Below are positions 34,822 through 43,420 of a DNA stretch of 64,000 nucleotides, piece by piece. This DNA comes from Janthinobacterium saanense (GTDB lineage Bacteria > Pseudomonadota > Gammaproteobacteria > Burkholderiales > Burkholderiaceae_D). The notes under the pieces are model-generated. The model was given only the letters and a program-made list of their open reading frames with translations, had not been told where the DNA came from and did no database searches. Positions within the stretch are counted from its first letter, which is position 1; each line of letters begins with the position of its first letter. Both the position numbers and the translations under genes were made by a program. Location of the stretch: NCBI RefSeq assembly GCF_014200675.1, contig NZ_JACHCI010000011.1, forward strand, positions 124,001 through 188,000. Reading direction: 5' to 3'.

Positions 34822-34856
34822 AAAAAACCGCTGACCCTCTTGCGAGAAATCAGCGG
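34822..34856 (-). terminator. Terminator of the first initiator tRNA gene
   Basis: On the minus strand CCGCTGA (34850-34856) pairs with TCAGCGG (34828-34834), followed by six T. It starts nine bases after the tRNA 3' end. Confidence 0.8.
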
Positions 34857-34864
34857 CTTCGAAA

Positions 34865-34941
34865 TGGTTGCGGGGACAGGATTTGAACCTGTGACCTTCG
34901 GGTTATGAGCCCGACGAGCTGCCAGACTGCTCCACCCCGCA
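34865..34941 (-). tRNA. Initiator tRNA-fMet (CAU), U1 variant
   Basis: A 77-base tRNA with encoded CCA. The anticodon loop is CTCATAA and the anticodon stem has the three G-C pairs (GGG/CCC) that mark bacterial initiators. D arm (GAGC/GCTC) and T arm (ACAGG TTCAAAT CCTGT) are intact. Base 1 is T, so it can pair with A72, whereas initiators normally have an unpaired C1-A72. The second copy at 35102-35178 is otherwise identical and has C1. Confidence 0.95.
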
Positions 34942-35058
34942 GACGAATTATATACCAGTTTCTTACATCATGTAATGGCTAAGTGTGCGTGGGGACATTA
35001 TTGTGACTCTGCCGTAAAAGAAGGCAGCAATAAGCCTGGAAGAACTGCCTGGAAATAG

Positions 35059-35095
35059 AAAAAGCCGCTGATCTTTTTCAAGTATCAGCGGCTTT
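35059..35095 (-). terminator. Terminator of the second initiator tRNA gene
   Basis: On the minus strand AAAGCCGCTGAT (35084-35095) pairs with ATCAGCGGCTTT (35061-35072), a 12-bp stem ending in a T run. It begins seven bases after the tRNA 3' end. The outer stem resembles that of the first copy, so the duplicated unit includes the terminator. Confidence 0.8.
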
Positions 35096-35101
35096 CGAAT
35101 T

Positions 35102-35178
35102 TGGTTGCGGGGACAGGATTTGAACCTGTGACCTTCGGGTTATGAGCCCGACGAGCTGCCAGACTGCTCCACCCCGCG
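35102..35178 (-). tRNA. Initiator tRNA-fMet (CAU)
   Basis: A 77-base initiator tRNA with encoded CCA, GGG/CCC anticodon stem pairs and the usual C1-A72 mismatch. It is identical to the copy at 34865-34941 apart from base 1. The copies are a tandem duplication with a 237-base period, each followed by its own terminator. The 218 bases between this gene and the Nudix gene show nothing else distinct. Confidence 0.96.
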
Positions 35179-35396
35179 TCTGTATGCCGCTATTATAGGT
35201 GGGAACTAGTGAGTTAGGCAATGACTATCTCAAAATCAGCTGTAATAGACCAATCCAATAGATCAATCTAATCAATGATCTGGAGCAGACCCTGCCGACA
35301 ATTGCCTCTGCGCATCACGCCACGGCGCGCGCAATCGGTGTACAGTAAGCGTTACACTAGCGCCTTTCCGATGCCATCCTTACGACTAGCCTGCCC

Positions 35397-35972
35397 ATGA
35401 AATTCTGTTCCGAATGCGCCTACCCCGTCAGCCTTGCCATTCCGGAAGGCGATAACCGGCTGCGCTATGTATGCGCTAATTGCGGCGCCATCCATTACCA
35501 GAACCCGAAAATGGTGGTCGGCTCGATTCCCGTGTGGGAGCACGATGGGCAATTGCAGGTGCTGCTGTGCAAGCGGGCCATCGAGCCGCGCTATGGCTAC
35601 TGGACCCTGCCGGCCGGCTTCATGGAAAACGACGAGACCACCTCCGACGCGGCGCAGCGCGAAACGGTAGAAGAAGCGGGCGCCAATATCGAATTGGGTC
35701 CACTGTTTTCACTGCTGAACGTGCAGCGCGTGCACCAGGTACATCTGTTTTACCTGGCGCGCCTGCGCGACCTCGATTTCGCACCCGGTATCGAAAGCCT
35801 GGACGTACAGATGTTCACCGAAGCGCAGATACCGTGGGACGAGCTGGCCTTCCCCACCATCCGCGCCACCCTGGAACTGTTCTTTGCCGACCGCGCCAAA
35901 ATACGCGAGGGCGGCAGCTACGGCTTTCACACGGGCGACATCAACCGGCCCATGGCGCACCACGCAGAGTGA
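35397..35972 (+). CDS. Nudix hydrolase with zinc ribbon
   Basis: Protein of 191 residues with an N-terminal zinc ribbon (Cys4, Cys7, Cys26, Cys29) and a Nudix domain; the Nudix box is [20 protein letters not shown] with AGANI following. The layout resembles NudC-like and ADP-ribose/NADH pyrophosphatase-type enzymes; the exact nucleotide substrate is not readable. It lies ten bases before aat, and probably shares its transcript. Confidence 0.88.
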   Translation: MKFCSECAYPVSLAIPEGDNRLRYVCANCGAIHYQNPKMVVGSIPVWEHDGQLQVLLCKRAIEPRYGYWTLPAGFMENDETTSDAAQRETVEEAGANIELGPLFSLLNVQRVHQVHLFYLARLRDLDFAPGIESLDVQMFTEAQIPWDELAFPTIRATLELFFADRAKIREGGSYGFHTGDINRPMAHHAE

Positions 35973-35982
35973 AGCGGGCGCG

Positions 35983-36699
35983 ATGATACCCTGGCTCGAT
36001 ACCCATACGCCGTTTCCCGATGTGTCGCGCGCACTGACCGGTGAAGCGCCCGGCTTGCTGGCGGCCGGCGCCGACCTGTCGCCCGCGCGCCTGCTCGACG
36101 CTTACCGGCACGGCATCTTCCCCTGGTTTTCCGAAGGCCAGCCCATACTGTGGTGGAGCACCGATCCGCGCATGGTGCTGATGACGGACAATTTTAAAGT
36201 CTCCGACAGCCTGCGCAAGACCCTGCGCAAGGTCGAGCGCAGCGCCGCCACCGACGGACGCTGGCAACTGCGTTTCGATGGCGACTTCGACGCCGTGATG
36301 CGCGCCTGCGCAGCGCCGCGCAAGGATGGTCCGGGTACCTGGATTTCAGACGATATCATCGCCGGCTACACGGGCTTGCACCGGCAGGGTTACGCGCATT
36401 CGTCGGAACTGTGGCTGGACGGCGAACTGGTGGGCGGCGCCTATGGCGTATCGATAGGCCGCATGTTTTATGGCGAATCGATGTTCGCCAGGGTTACGGA
36501 TGGCTCGAAGATCGCACTGGCCCATCTGGTGGAATTTTTAAAGGCGCGCGGCGTGGCCATGATCGACTGCCAGCAAGAGACGCGGCATCTGGCCTCGCTG
36601 GGCGCAGCGCCGATTTCACGCGCACGCTTCCTGGCGCACGTGCGCACCGCCATTGAAGAAGCGCAAATCACCGACTGGCACGCAGCAAGGCCAGCGTAG
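35983..36699 (+). CDS. aat: Leucyl/phenylalanyl-tRNA-protein transferase
   Basis: Aat of 238 residues, adding Leu or Phe to proteins that begin with Lys or Arg, marking them for ClpAP. Conserved motifs are [36 protein letters not shown], and [18 protein letters not shown]. The start ([12 protein letters not shown]) matches the family; an upstream frame extension overlaps the Nudix gene and is rejected. It is followed 47 bases later by bpt, so both N-degron transferases are adjacent. Confidence 0.96.
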   Translation: MIPWLDTHTPFPDVSRALTGEAPGLLAAGADLSPARLLDAYRHGIFPWFSEGQPILWWSTDPRMVLMTDNFKVSDSLRKTLRKVERSAATDGRWQLRFDGDFDAVMRACAAPRKDGPGTWISDDIIAGYTGLHRQGYAHSSELWLDGELVGGAYGVSIGRMFYGESMFARVTDGSKIALAHLVEFLKARGVAMIDCQQETRHLASLGAAPISRARFLAHVRTAIEEAQITDWHAARPA

Positions 36700-36745
36700 C
36701 TATGCTATCGTTGTACCAAACATCGATGCTTCATATGGGGTCGAC

Positions 36746-37468
36746 ATGACGCACCTGAACGAACTACCGTTTGCCACGCTGCAGTTCTACACGACGGCGC
36801 CCTACCCCTGCAGCTACCTGGACGACCGCCAGGCGCGCTCGCAGGTGGCCACGCCCTCGCACCTGATCAACAGCGATGTGTACTCGGAACTGGTGCGCAA
36901 CGGCTTTCGCCGCAGCGGCATTTTCACCTATCGCCCCTATTGCGACGGCTGCCAGGCTTGCATCCCCGTGCGCGTGGTCAATGCCGACTTCGCGCCCAAC
37001 CGCAACCAGCGCCGCGCCTGGCAGCGGCACGCCAGCCTGCAGGCAGGCGTGACCACGCTGTCCTTCCTCGACGAGCACTACGAACTGTATCTGCGTTACC
37101 AGAGCACGCGCCACGCGGGCGGCGGCATGGACCAGGACAGCCGCGACCAGTATGCGCAATTCCTGCTGCAAAGCCGGGTCAATACACGCCTGGTGGAGTT
37201 TCGCGAACCCGACGGCACCTTGCGCATGGTCAGCATCATCGACGTGCTGGCCGATGGCCTGTCGTCCGTCTACACCTTCTTCGACCCGGACGTGGCCGGC
37301 GCCTCGTACGGCACCTACAACGTGCTGTGGCAAATCGCCCAGGCGCAGGAACTGGGTCTGCCCTACATCTACCTGGGCTACTGGATAGAGCAAAGCCCGA
37401 AGATGGCCTATAAAATCAACTTCAAGCCGCTGGAAGCCCGTATCAAGGGCGAGTGGGTGGTGCTGTAA
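36746..37468 (+). CDS. bpt: Aspartate/glutamate leucyltransferase (arginyltransferase family)
   Basis: Bpt of 240 residues, transferring Leu to N-terminal Asp or Glu. The N-terminal Cys-rich part (CSYL, then [12 protein letters not shown]) and the core [22 protein letters not shown], and [15 protein letters not shown] are typical. The start MTHLNELP has a GGGG element six bases upstream; the frame extends into aat without support. It forms the N-end-rule pair with aat. Confidence 0.95.
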   Translation: MTHLNELPFATLQFYTTAPYPCSYLDDRQARSQVATPSHLINSDVYSELVRNGFRRSGIFTYRPYCDGCQACIPVRVVNADFAPNRNQRRAWQRHASLQAGVTTLSFLDEHYELYLRYQSTRHAGGGMDQDSRDQYAQFLLQSRVNTRLVEFREPDGTLRMVSIIDVLADGLSSVYTFFDPDVAGASYGTYNVLWQIAQAQELGLPYIYLGYWIEQSPKMAYKINFKPLEARIKGEWVVL

Positions 37469-37491
37469 AAAGGGGCTTGCACCCCCTTTTT
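37467..37491. terminator. Bidirectional terminator between bpt and the tricorn-like gene
   Basis: AAAAAGGGG (37467-37475) pairs with CCCCTTTTT (37483-37491) around a seven-base loop. It overlaps the last bases of bpt and sits 12 bases after the stop of the convergent peptidase gene, serving both. Confidence 0.8.
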
Positions 37492-37502
37492 ACTTATCCC
37501 CT

Positions 37503-40500
37503 TTATTTGCTCTTGTCCGGATAGACCGGACGCACCGGCCTCACCGGCGGATTTTTCGCCAGTTCGGCCTGTATCACCTCAATCGCCTTTTCCAGCTGCG
37601 GATCGCGGCCGGCGATCACGTCGGCCGGCGTTTGCTCGACTTCGATATCGGGCGGCACGCCTTCGTTTTCCACGCCCCAGCCGCCATCGCGGGTCCAGAA
37701 GGCCAGGTTGGGCGCGGTGATCGAACCGCCATCCATCAGCACGGGGAAACCCAGGATGCCAACCAGGCCGCCCCAGGTCGCCTTGCCGATCAGCGGACCC
37801 ATTTTATTTTGACGGAACATCCATGGCAGCAAATCGCCGCCCGAGCCAGCCGTCTCGTCGATCAGCATGGCGCGCGGGCCCTGGATCGAGGCCGACGGCG
37901 TCTTCATGTCGGCGCCATAACGCATGGCCCACCAGGCGATTTCCTTCTTCTGCAGGATCTCGATATAGTAATCGGCCACGCTGCCGCCGCCATTGAAGCG
38001 CTCATCGATGATGATGGCCTGCTTGTCGGCCTGCGGGAAGAAATAGCGCTTGAAGTAGGTGTGGCCCAGGCCTGCCGTATTGGGCACATACACATAGGCC
38101 ACCTTGCCGCCAGTGGCGGCATTGACCTTGCGCATATTGCCCTCGATCCAGTCGCGGTTGCGCAAGGCATCCTCGGCCGGCACGGGCACCACGGTGATGG
38201 TGCGCGCGCCCTTGCCGTCGGCGTTGGGGCCGACAGTAATATCGATCGCCTTGCCGGCCGTGTTTTCAAAGGCGCTGTACAGATTGGTCGGCGGCGTCAA
38301 GGGACGGCTATCGACGGCCAGCAGGTATTCGCCGGCCTTGACGTTCAGGCCCGGCTCGGTCAGCGGCGCGCGCAAGCTTGGATTCCAATTCAAGCCGCCA
38401 TACACTTTCTTGAAGCGGTAGTGGCCTTCGCTCACTTCATAGTCGGCGCCCAGCAAGCCACCCGGCACTTTTTTGCTGTCGATGAAATCGTCGCCGCCAC
38501 CACCACGGTGATGGCCGACCGCCAGTTCGCTGCACATCCACTGTATCAAACGGTTCAGGTCGGCCCGGCTGGACAGCTCGGGCAAGAAGGCGGCGTACTT
38601 GTCGCGCATGGCTTTCCAGTCCACGCCGTGCATGCCCGGATCATAGAAATAATCGCGGTTGATGCGCCACACCTCGTTGAAAATCTGCGTCCATTCGGCG
38701 CGCGGATCGACCTTGACTTCGATCGCGTCGACCTTGATCTTGCCTTCGCCTGGCGCCAGCAGCTTGCCGGTGGCGGATCCCATGGCCCAGTTTTCCTTCT
38801 GGCGGTACAGCAGCTTCTTGCCATCGGCCGACACTTCAAAGTCGTCCGCCTCGGCCACCACGGTTTCCGCCTTGCGCTCCTTCAGGTCGAAGCGTTGGAC
38901 AGCCTTCTTGCCATCGTTTTCGCGCATGAAGAAAATCTGCCCGGCGGCGCCTGCTTCCAGGCTGGAGAACTGCGCGGCCGGCATCGGCAAGTCGACGATG
39001 CGCGTGGCGATGCCGTCGAAATCGATGCTGATAGCCGCTACCGGGGCCACCGTGACTTTCGGATCGTCGCGGCCCGTCTTGGGGTCGATCTTCGGCTCGT
39101 TCTTCGCTTCCGTGTCCGCTTTCGCCGCGTCCTTCTTAGTCTCGGCGCTGGCGGCTTTTTCTTCGTCGCTTTCCTTGATCAAGGGCGACGGCAAGTCGCG
39201 CCGCAGCACGGCCATCCACACCGTGCGCGTGACGAGGTTATCGGCGTTTTGCAGCGAGAACCAGTTATTGCTGGGGCCTGCATTGGTCGAGGCAAAAAAG
39301 TACAGGTATTTGCCGCTCTTGTCGAACACGGGTTCAGCCACATCGGACAAGCCATCGGTCACCGGCATCGATTTATTCTGCTCGACCGAATAGATGTAGG
39401 CGCTGCGCGTGTAGGTAGGCGAATTGAGCGTGTAGGCCAGCCAGCGCGAATCGGGCGCCCACGAGGCGCGCATGCTCTTGTCGATGCCATACATCGGCTC
39501 CGTGGCGATCTTCTGCACCTTGGCCGTAGCGATATCGATCACATACATGCTCCAGCCATTGTCGGCAAACGCGATCTTTTTACTGTCGGGCGACCAGACG
39601 GCGTTGTCATAGAAGCCGCTGCCATTGAGCTTGAACTTGCGCACGGCGCCCTTGCCATCCTGGGCTCGCACATGCAGCTCGTATTCGCCCGACTCGTCCG
39701 AGAAATACGCCACCGAACGGCCATCGGGCGACCAGATCGGCGTGCGCTCGTTTGCTGCCACCGTCTGCGTCAGGTTGCGCACATCGCCCTTGTCGGCAGG
39801 GATGGTGACGATCTCGCCGCGGAATTCAAATGCGACCCTGGCGCCCGATGGCGAGATCGACGCGTCGCGGATATATTTGGCGCCCTTTACCCAGCGCGGA
39901 CGCGTTTGCCCCAGGTCGCTGGCCACGCCTATCGTCAGCTTGTGCGTCTGGCCGCTGGCGATATCGAAGGAATGCAGATAACCGGCCTGCTCGTAGATGA
40001 TCTTGCCGTTAGCGGCCGAGGCGTTCAGCACAGGGAAATCCGCGTGCTGGGTCAACTGGCGCACAGCCTTGCTTTTCACGTCATAGGCAAACAGATTGAA
40101 TTCGCCATTGCGGTCGGAACGGAAGTACACGGTGTCGCCCAGCCACATCGGGTCGACATCATTCGAGCGCGTGGCCGGCTGAGGGATTTTTTCGATCGAC
40201 TTGTCGGCGGACGAGAATAGCCACAGCCAGGAATTGGTGCCTCCGCGATAACGCTTCCACTGCTTGAAGGCGGGCGCCAGCGGGTTGTAGGCGATGTGTT
40301 TGCCATCGGGCGAATAGGTGGCGCGCGAGGCGTTGGGAATGTCCAGCTGCGTTTCCACGCCGCCGGTGACGGGCACCGTGAACAGCTTCTGGAAGCGGTT
40401 ATTGAAAGCGGCCCGGGGCGAGGTAAACATCACCGACTTGCCATCGGGCGTGAAGGACTGCACCACGTCGGCGCCCGGGTGATAAGTGAGGCGGCGCGGC

Positions 40501-40826
40501 ACGCCACCGGCGGCGGCAATCACGTACACATCAATATTGCCATCGATGTTGGCGCTATAGGCGATCAGGCTGCCGTCCGGCGAAAACACGGGATTCGATT
40601 TTTCGCCCAGGTCCGAGGTCAGGCGCTGCGCGCCACCGCCATCGAGATTGGACAGCCACAGGTCGCCCGCATAAATGAAGGCGATATGGCTGCTGGAAAC
40701 AGCCGGCTCGCTGAGCATGCGGGTGTCGCTGGTATTAGGTAAGGACAGGGGCAAGGCCAAAGCCGGGTGGCTGAGCAGCAAGGTGCTGGCAGCGGCGATG
40801 GCGGTCAGGATGTGCTTCTTTTTCAA
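37503..40826 (-). CDS. Tricorn-like S41 family peptidase
   Basis: Exported protein of 1107 residues. A signal peptide (about 1-25, MKKKHILTAIAAASTLLLS) leads into two blocks of PD40/WD40-like beta-propeller repeats (about 40-560; e.g. NPVFSPDGSLIAYS, TPIWSPDGRSVAYFS). A charged Ala/Lys/Glu linker lies near 575-605, then the tricorn core, a PDZ domain at about 845-910, and the S41 serine protease domain with the nucleophile Ser995 in ETAGSGGDLLPW. Length and order match bacterial tricorn homologues. It probably degrades peptides in the periplasm. It stands alone between bpt and pyrD on the opposite strand. Confidence 0.93.
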   Translation of the reverse strand: MKKKHILTAIAAASTLLLSHPALALPLSLPNTSDTRMLSEPAVSSSHIAFIYAGDLWLSNLDGGGAQRLTSDLGEKSNPVFSPDGSLIAYSANIDGNIDVYVIAAAGGVPRRLTYHPGADVVQSFTPDGKSVMFTSPRAAFNNRFQKLFTVPVTGGVETQLDIPNASRATYSPDGKHIAYNPLAPAFKQWKRYRGGTNSWLWLFSSADKSIEKIPQPATRSNDVDPMWLGDTVYFRSDRNGEFNLFAYDVKSKAVRQLTQHADFPVLNASAANGKIIYEQAGYLHSFDIASGQTHKLTIGVASDLGQTRPRWVKGAKYIRDASISPSGARVAFEFRGEIVTIPADKGDVRNLTQTVAANERTPIWSPDGRSVAYFSDESGEYELHVRAQDGKGAVRKFKLNGSGFYDNAVWSPDSKKIAFADNGWSMYVIDIATAKVQKIATEPMYGIDKSMRASWAPDSRWLAYTLNSPTYTRSAYIYSVEQNKSMPVTDGLSDVAEPVFDKSGKYLYFFASTNAGPSNNWFSLQNADNLVTRTVWMAVLRRDLPSPLIKESDEEKAASAETKKDAAKADTEAKNEPKIDPKTGRDDPKVTVAPVAAISIDFDGIATRIVDLPMPAAQFSSLEAGAAGQIFFMRENDGKKAVQRFDLKERKAETVVAEADDFEVSADGKKLLYRQKENWAMGSATGKLLAPGEGKIKVDAIEVKVDPRAEWTQIFNEVWRINRDYFYDPGMHGVDWKAMRDKYAAFLPELSSRADLNRLIQWMCSELAVGHHRGGGGDDFIDSKKVPGGLLGADYEVSEGHYRFKKVYGGLNWNPSLRAPLTEPGLNVKAGEYLLAVDSRPLTPPTNLYSAFENTAGKAIDITVGPNADGKGARTITVVPVPAEDALRNRDWIEGNMRKVNAATGGKVAYVYVPNTAGLGHTYFKRYFFPQADKQAIIIDERFNGGGSVADYYIEILQKKEIAWWAMRYGADMKTPSASIQGPRAMLIDETAGSGGDLLPWMFRQNKMGPLIGKATWGGLVGILGFPVLMDGGSITAPNLAFWTRDGGWGVENEGVPPDIEVEQTPADVIAGRDPQLEKAIEVIQAELAKNPPVRPVRPVYPDKSK

Positions 40827-41009
40827 GCTATGTCTCGCTTTCTAGTTGGGGAAACCACGGAAACGACAAACGCTGTATTTCCCTCAAATTGCATGAAGGA
40901 AACGACAACTATACAGGGAAGTGCCTGTTTAACACGGTAAAATACCGGCAATTACACCGCGCGCCGCCAGTTCTGCCAGGCGGCCTGCGCACCACCTAAA
41001 AGCGCCCCC

Positions 41010-42059
41010 ATGTCTGAAAAATTCCTCTATTCCCTCGCCCGCCCGCTGCTGTTTTCCATGGATGCCGAAGCGGCCCACCATTTCACCCTGCCCGCTTTGA
41101 AACGTGCAGCTTCGCTGGGCCTGACCAAACTGGCCAGCAAGCCGGCGCTTGATCCGCGCACGGTGATGGGCATTAGCTTCCCGAATCCCGTGGGTCTGGC
41201 CGCGGGCCTGGACAAGGATGGCGCTTACATCGATGCGCTGGCCGACCTGGGTTTCGGCTCGATCGAAGTGGGCACCGTCACGCCGCGCGGACAAGCGGGC
41301 AATCCGAAGCCGCGCATGTTCCGCCTGCCTGAGGCGCAGGGCATCATCAACCGCATGGGTTTTAACAATGGCGGCGTGGACGCCTTTGTCGCCAACGTGC
41401 AGGCCTCGAAGTTTTACCAGAACCGCGCCGGCGTGCTGGGTCTGAATATCGGCAAGAACGCCGATACGCCGATTGAAAAAGCCGCCGACGACTATCTGCT
41501 GTGCCTGGAAAAAGTCTACCCTTACGCCAGCTATGTGACGGTGAATATCTCGTCGCCGAACACGAAAAACCTGCGCCAGTTGCAGGGCGCGTCCGAACTC
41601 GACGCCTTGCTCGCGCAACTGAAACAGGCGCAGGCGCGCCTGGCCGACAAGCACAAGCGCTACGTGCCGCTGGCCCTGAAAATCGCCCCGGACATGGATG
41701 GCGAGCAGGTAAAAAGCATCGCCGACTCGCTCACGCGCCACGGCATCGATGGCGTGATCGCCACCAATACCACCTTGTCGCGCAGCGCCGTGGAAGGTTT
41801 GCAGCATGGCGCGGAAGCGGGTGGCCTGTCAGGCGCGCCGGTGTTTGAATTGTCGAATACCGTGATCCGCCTGCTGAAGGCGGAACTGGGCAATGCGCTA
41901 CCGATCATCGGCGTGGGCGGCATCATGCAGGGTAGCGATGCGGCAGCCAAGTTCGAGGCGGGCGCGCAACTGGTGCAGTTGTACAGCGGCCTGATTTACG
42001 CCGGCCCGGCGCTGGTGGGCGATTGCGCCCGTGCCCTGCGCGGCAAGCAGGCAAAATAA
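41010..42059 (+). CDS. pyrD: Dihydroorotate dehydrogenase (quinone), class 2
   Basis: PyrD of 349 residues, oxidising dihydroorotate to orotate with quinone as acceptor in pyrimidine synthesis. The N-terminal amphipathic helices (about 1-35) for membrane contact mark class 2. FMN and active-site motifs are [45 protein letters not shown] (catalytic Ser), TNTTLSR and GVGGIMQG. The tas-like gene follows by nine bases. Confidence 0.97.
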   Translation: MSEKFLYSLARPLLFSMDAEAAHHFTLPALKRAASLGLTKLASKPALDPRTVMGISFPNPVGLAAGLDKDGAYIDALADLGFGSIEVGTVTPRGQAGNPKPRMFRLPEAQGIINRMGFNNGGVDAFVANVQASKFYQNRAGVLGLNIGKNADTPIEKAADDYLLCLEKVYPYASYVTVNISSPNTKNLRQLQGASELDALLAQLKQAQARLADKHKRYVPLALKIAPDMDGEQVKSIADSLTRHGIDGVIATNTTLSRSAVEGLQHGAEAGGLSGAPVFELSNTVIRLLKAELGNALPIIGVGGIMQGSDAAAKFEAGAQLVQLYSGLIYAGPALVGDCARALRGKQAK

Positions 42060-42068
42060 GGAACGCAT

Positions 42069-43115
42069 ATGCAAAAAATCAAACTTGGCTCCAGCAAGCT
42101 GGAAGTGAGCAAAATTTGCCTGGGCACGATGACCTTTGGCGAACAGAATAGCGAAGCCGAAGCGCATAGCCAGCTCGATTACGCACTGGAGCGCGGCATC
42201 AATTTCATCGATACGGCGGAAATGTATCCGGTGATGGCCAGCTCGGCCACGCAAGGCAGCACCGAGCGCTATATCGGCAGCTGGCTCAAGCAAAGCGGCA
42301 AGCGCAATCAGGTGGTCTTGGCCAGCAAGATCGCCGGGCCGAACTCGCGCATGCACTGGATACGCGACGGCAAGAGCAACCACGACGCGCTCAATATCCG
42401 CAGCGCCGTCGAAGATAGCCTGCGCCGTCTGCAAACAGATCATATCGACCTGTACCAGTTGCACTGGCCCAGCCGCAACCTGCCCATCTTCGGCAACAAT
42501 CGCTACGATCCGCAGCAGGAACGCGAGGCCGTCGCCATCGAAGACACGCTGGCAGTGCTGGGCAAGCTGATCGACGAAGGCAAGATCGGCCATATCGGCG
42601 TGTCGAACGAGTCGTCGTGGGGCGTCTCGGAATACATCAAGCAGGCCGAGATGCAAGGCTTGCCGCGCATCGCCTCGATCCAGAACCTGTACAACCTGAC
42701 GGCGCGCCATGTTGAAACCAGCTTGCTCGATGAAACCTGCCACCGCGAAAACGTGGGCTTGCTGGCCTACAGCCCGCTGGCGTTCGGCCAGTTGACGGCG
42801 AAATATATCGACGACCCGCAAGCGCGGGGCCGCCTGACGATATTCCCGCCCGGCTGGAGCCCCCGCTACATCCGCCCGGCAACCATCGAAGCGGCGCGGC
42901 ATTACGCCGTACTGGCGCGCGCCCACGGCTTGACGCCCACGCAACTGGCGCTGGCCTGGTGCTACTCGCGCTGGTTCGTCGCATCGACCATCATCGGCGC
43001 CACCAGCCTGGAGCAGCTGCAGCACAATATCGACGCCTACGCTATCCGCCTGTCGCCGGAACTGGTGGCGGCTGTCGATGCTATCCACGCCAACATCAGC
43101 AATCCGGGCCAATAG
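42069..43115 (+). CDS. tas: NADP(H)-dependent aldo-keto reductase, Tas-like
   Basis: Aldo-keto reductase of 348 residues, closest in layout to E. coli Tas. Motifs: CLGTMTFGEQNSEAEAHSQL at the N-terminus, the catalytic FIDTAEMYPV (Asp and Tyr), LASKIAGP (Lys), LYQLHWP (His), GVSNESSWG and the C-terminal STIIGATSLEQL cofactor loop. It is nine bases after pyrD. The physiological substrate is unknown. Confidence 0.9.
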   Translation: MQKIKLGSSKLEVSKICLGTMTFGEQNSEAEAHSQLDYALERGINFIDTAEMYPVMASSATQGSTERYIGSWLKQSGKRNQVVLASKIAGPNSRMHWIRDGKSNHDALNIRSAVEDSLRRLQTDHIDLYQLHWPSRNLPIFGNNRYDPQQEREAVAIEDTLAVLGKLIDEGKIGHIGVSNESSWGVSEYIKQAEMQGLPRIASIQNLYNLTARHVETSLLDETCHRENVGLLAYSPLAFGQLTAKYIDDPQARGRLTIFPPGWSPRYIRPATIEAARHYAVLARAHGLTPTQLALAWCYSRWFVASTIIGATSLEQLQHNIDAYAIRLSPELVAAVDAIHANISNPGQ

Positions 43116-43420
43116 GAAAGCCTCAATCAAGTCTGGCGGCGCTCGCCGCCGGACTACCAAGTCTCACCAGCACAGTCGTATTTATACAACAGCAAGCAAT
43201 TTACTGCATCGCAGCATTGCAGCTTTGCCATGCGCAGTCGTATGCTTGAAGCAAGGCCATATGCGGTACACGCGCACTTCGCCCACGCATTATCCGTTTA
43301 TCGCATAACGATAGGTGGAACCATTCGTAAGTATGAGACACCCCCAACTGATAACCTAATGTCATCAACGGACCGCCATGGTTCGCGTAACTTGATTCAC
43401 TAACCGAAGAGATACAGTCG
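43116..43420 (+). promoter_or_regulatory. 305-base gap upstream of the TonB-dependent receptor
   Basis: No gene is supported. A hairpin, AGTCTGGCGGC (43130-43140) with GCCGCCGGACT (43145-43155), follows the aldo-keto reductase stop but lacks a T tract. TATCG-N5-CGATA (43299-43313) is a short inverted repeat about 110 bases before the receptor gene. No Fur-like box or clear promoter was seen. Confidence 0.3.

Noticed and set aside
37632..40220. An 862-codon plus-strand frame opposite the tricorn-like peptidase gene
   Set aside because: No domains, signal peptide or ribosome binding site; the opposite strand has a clear multi-domain protein.
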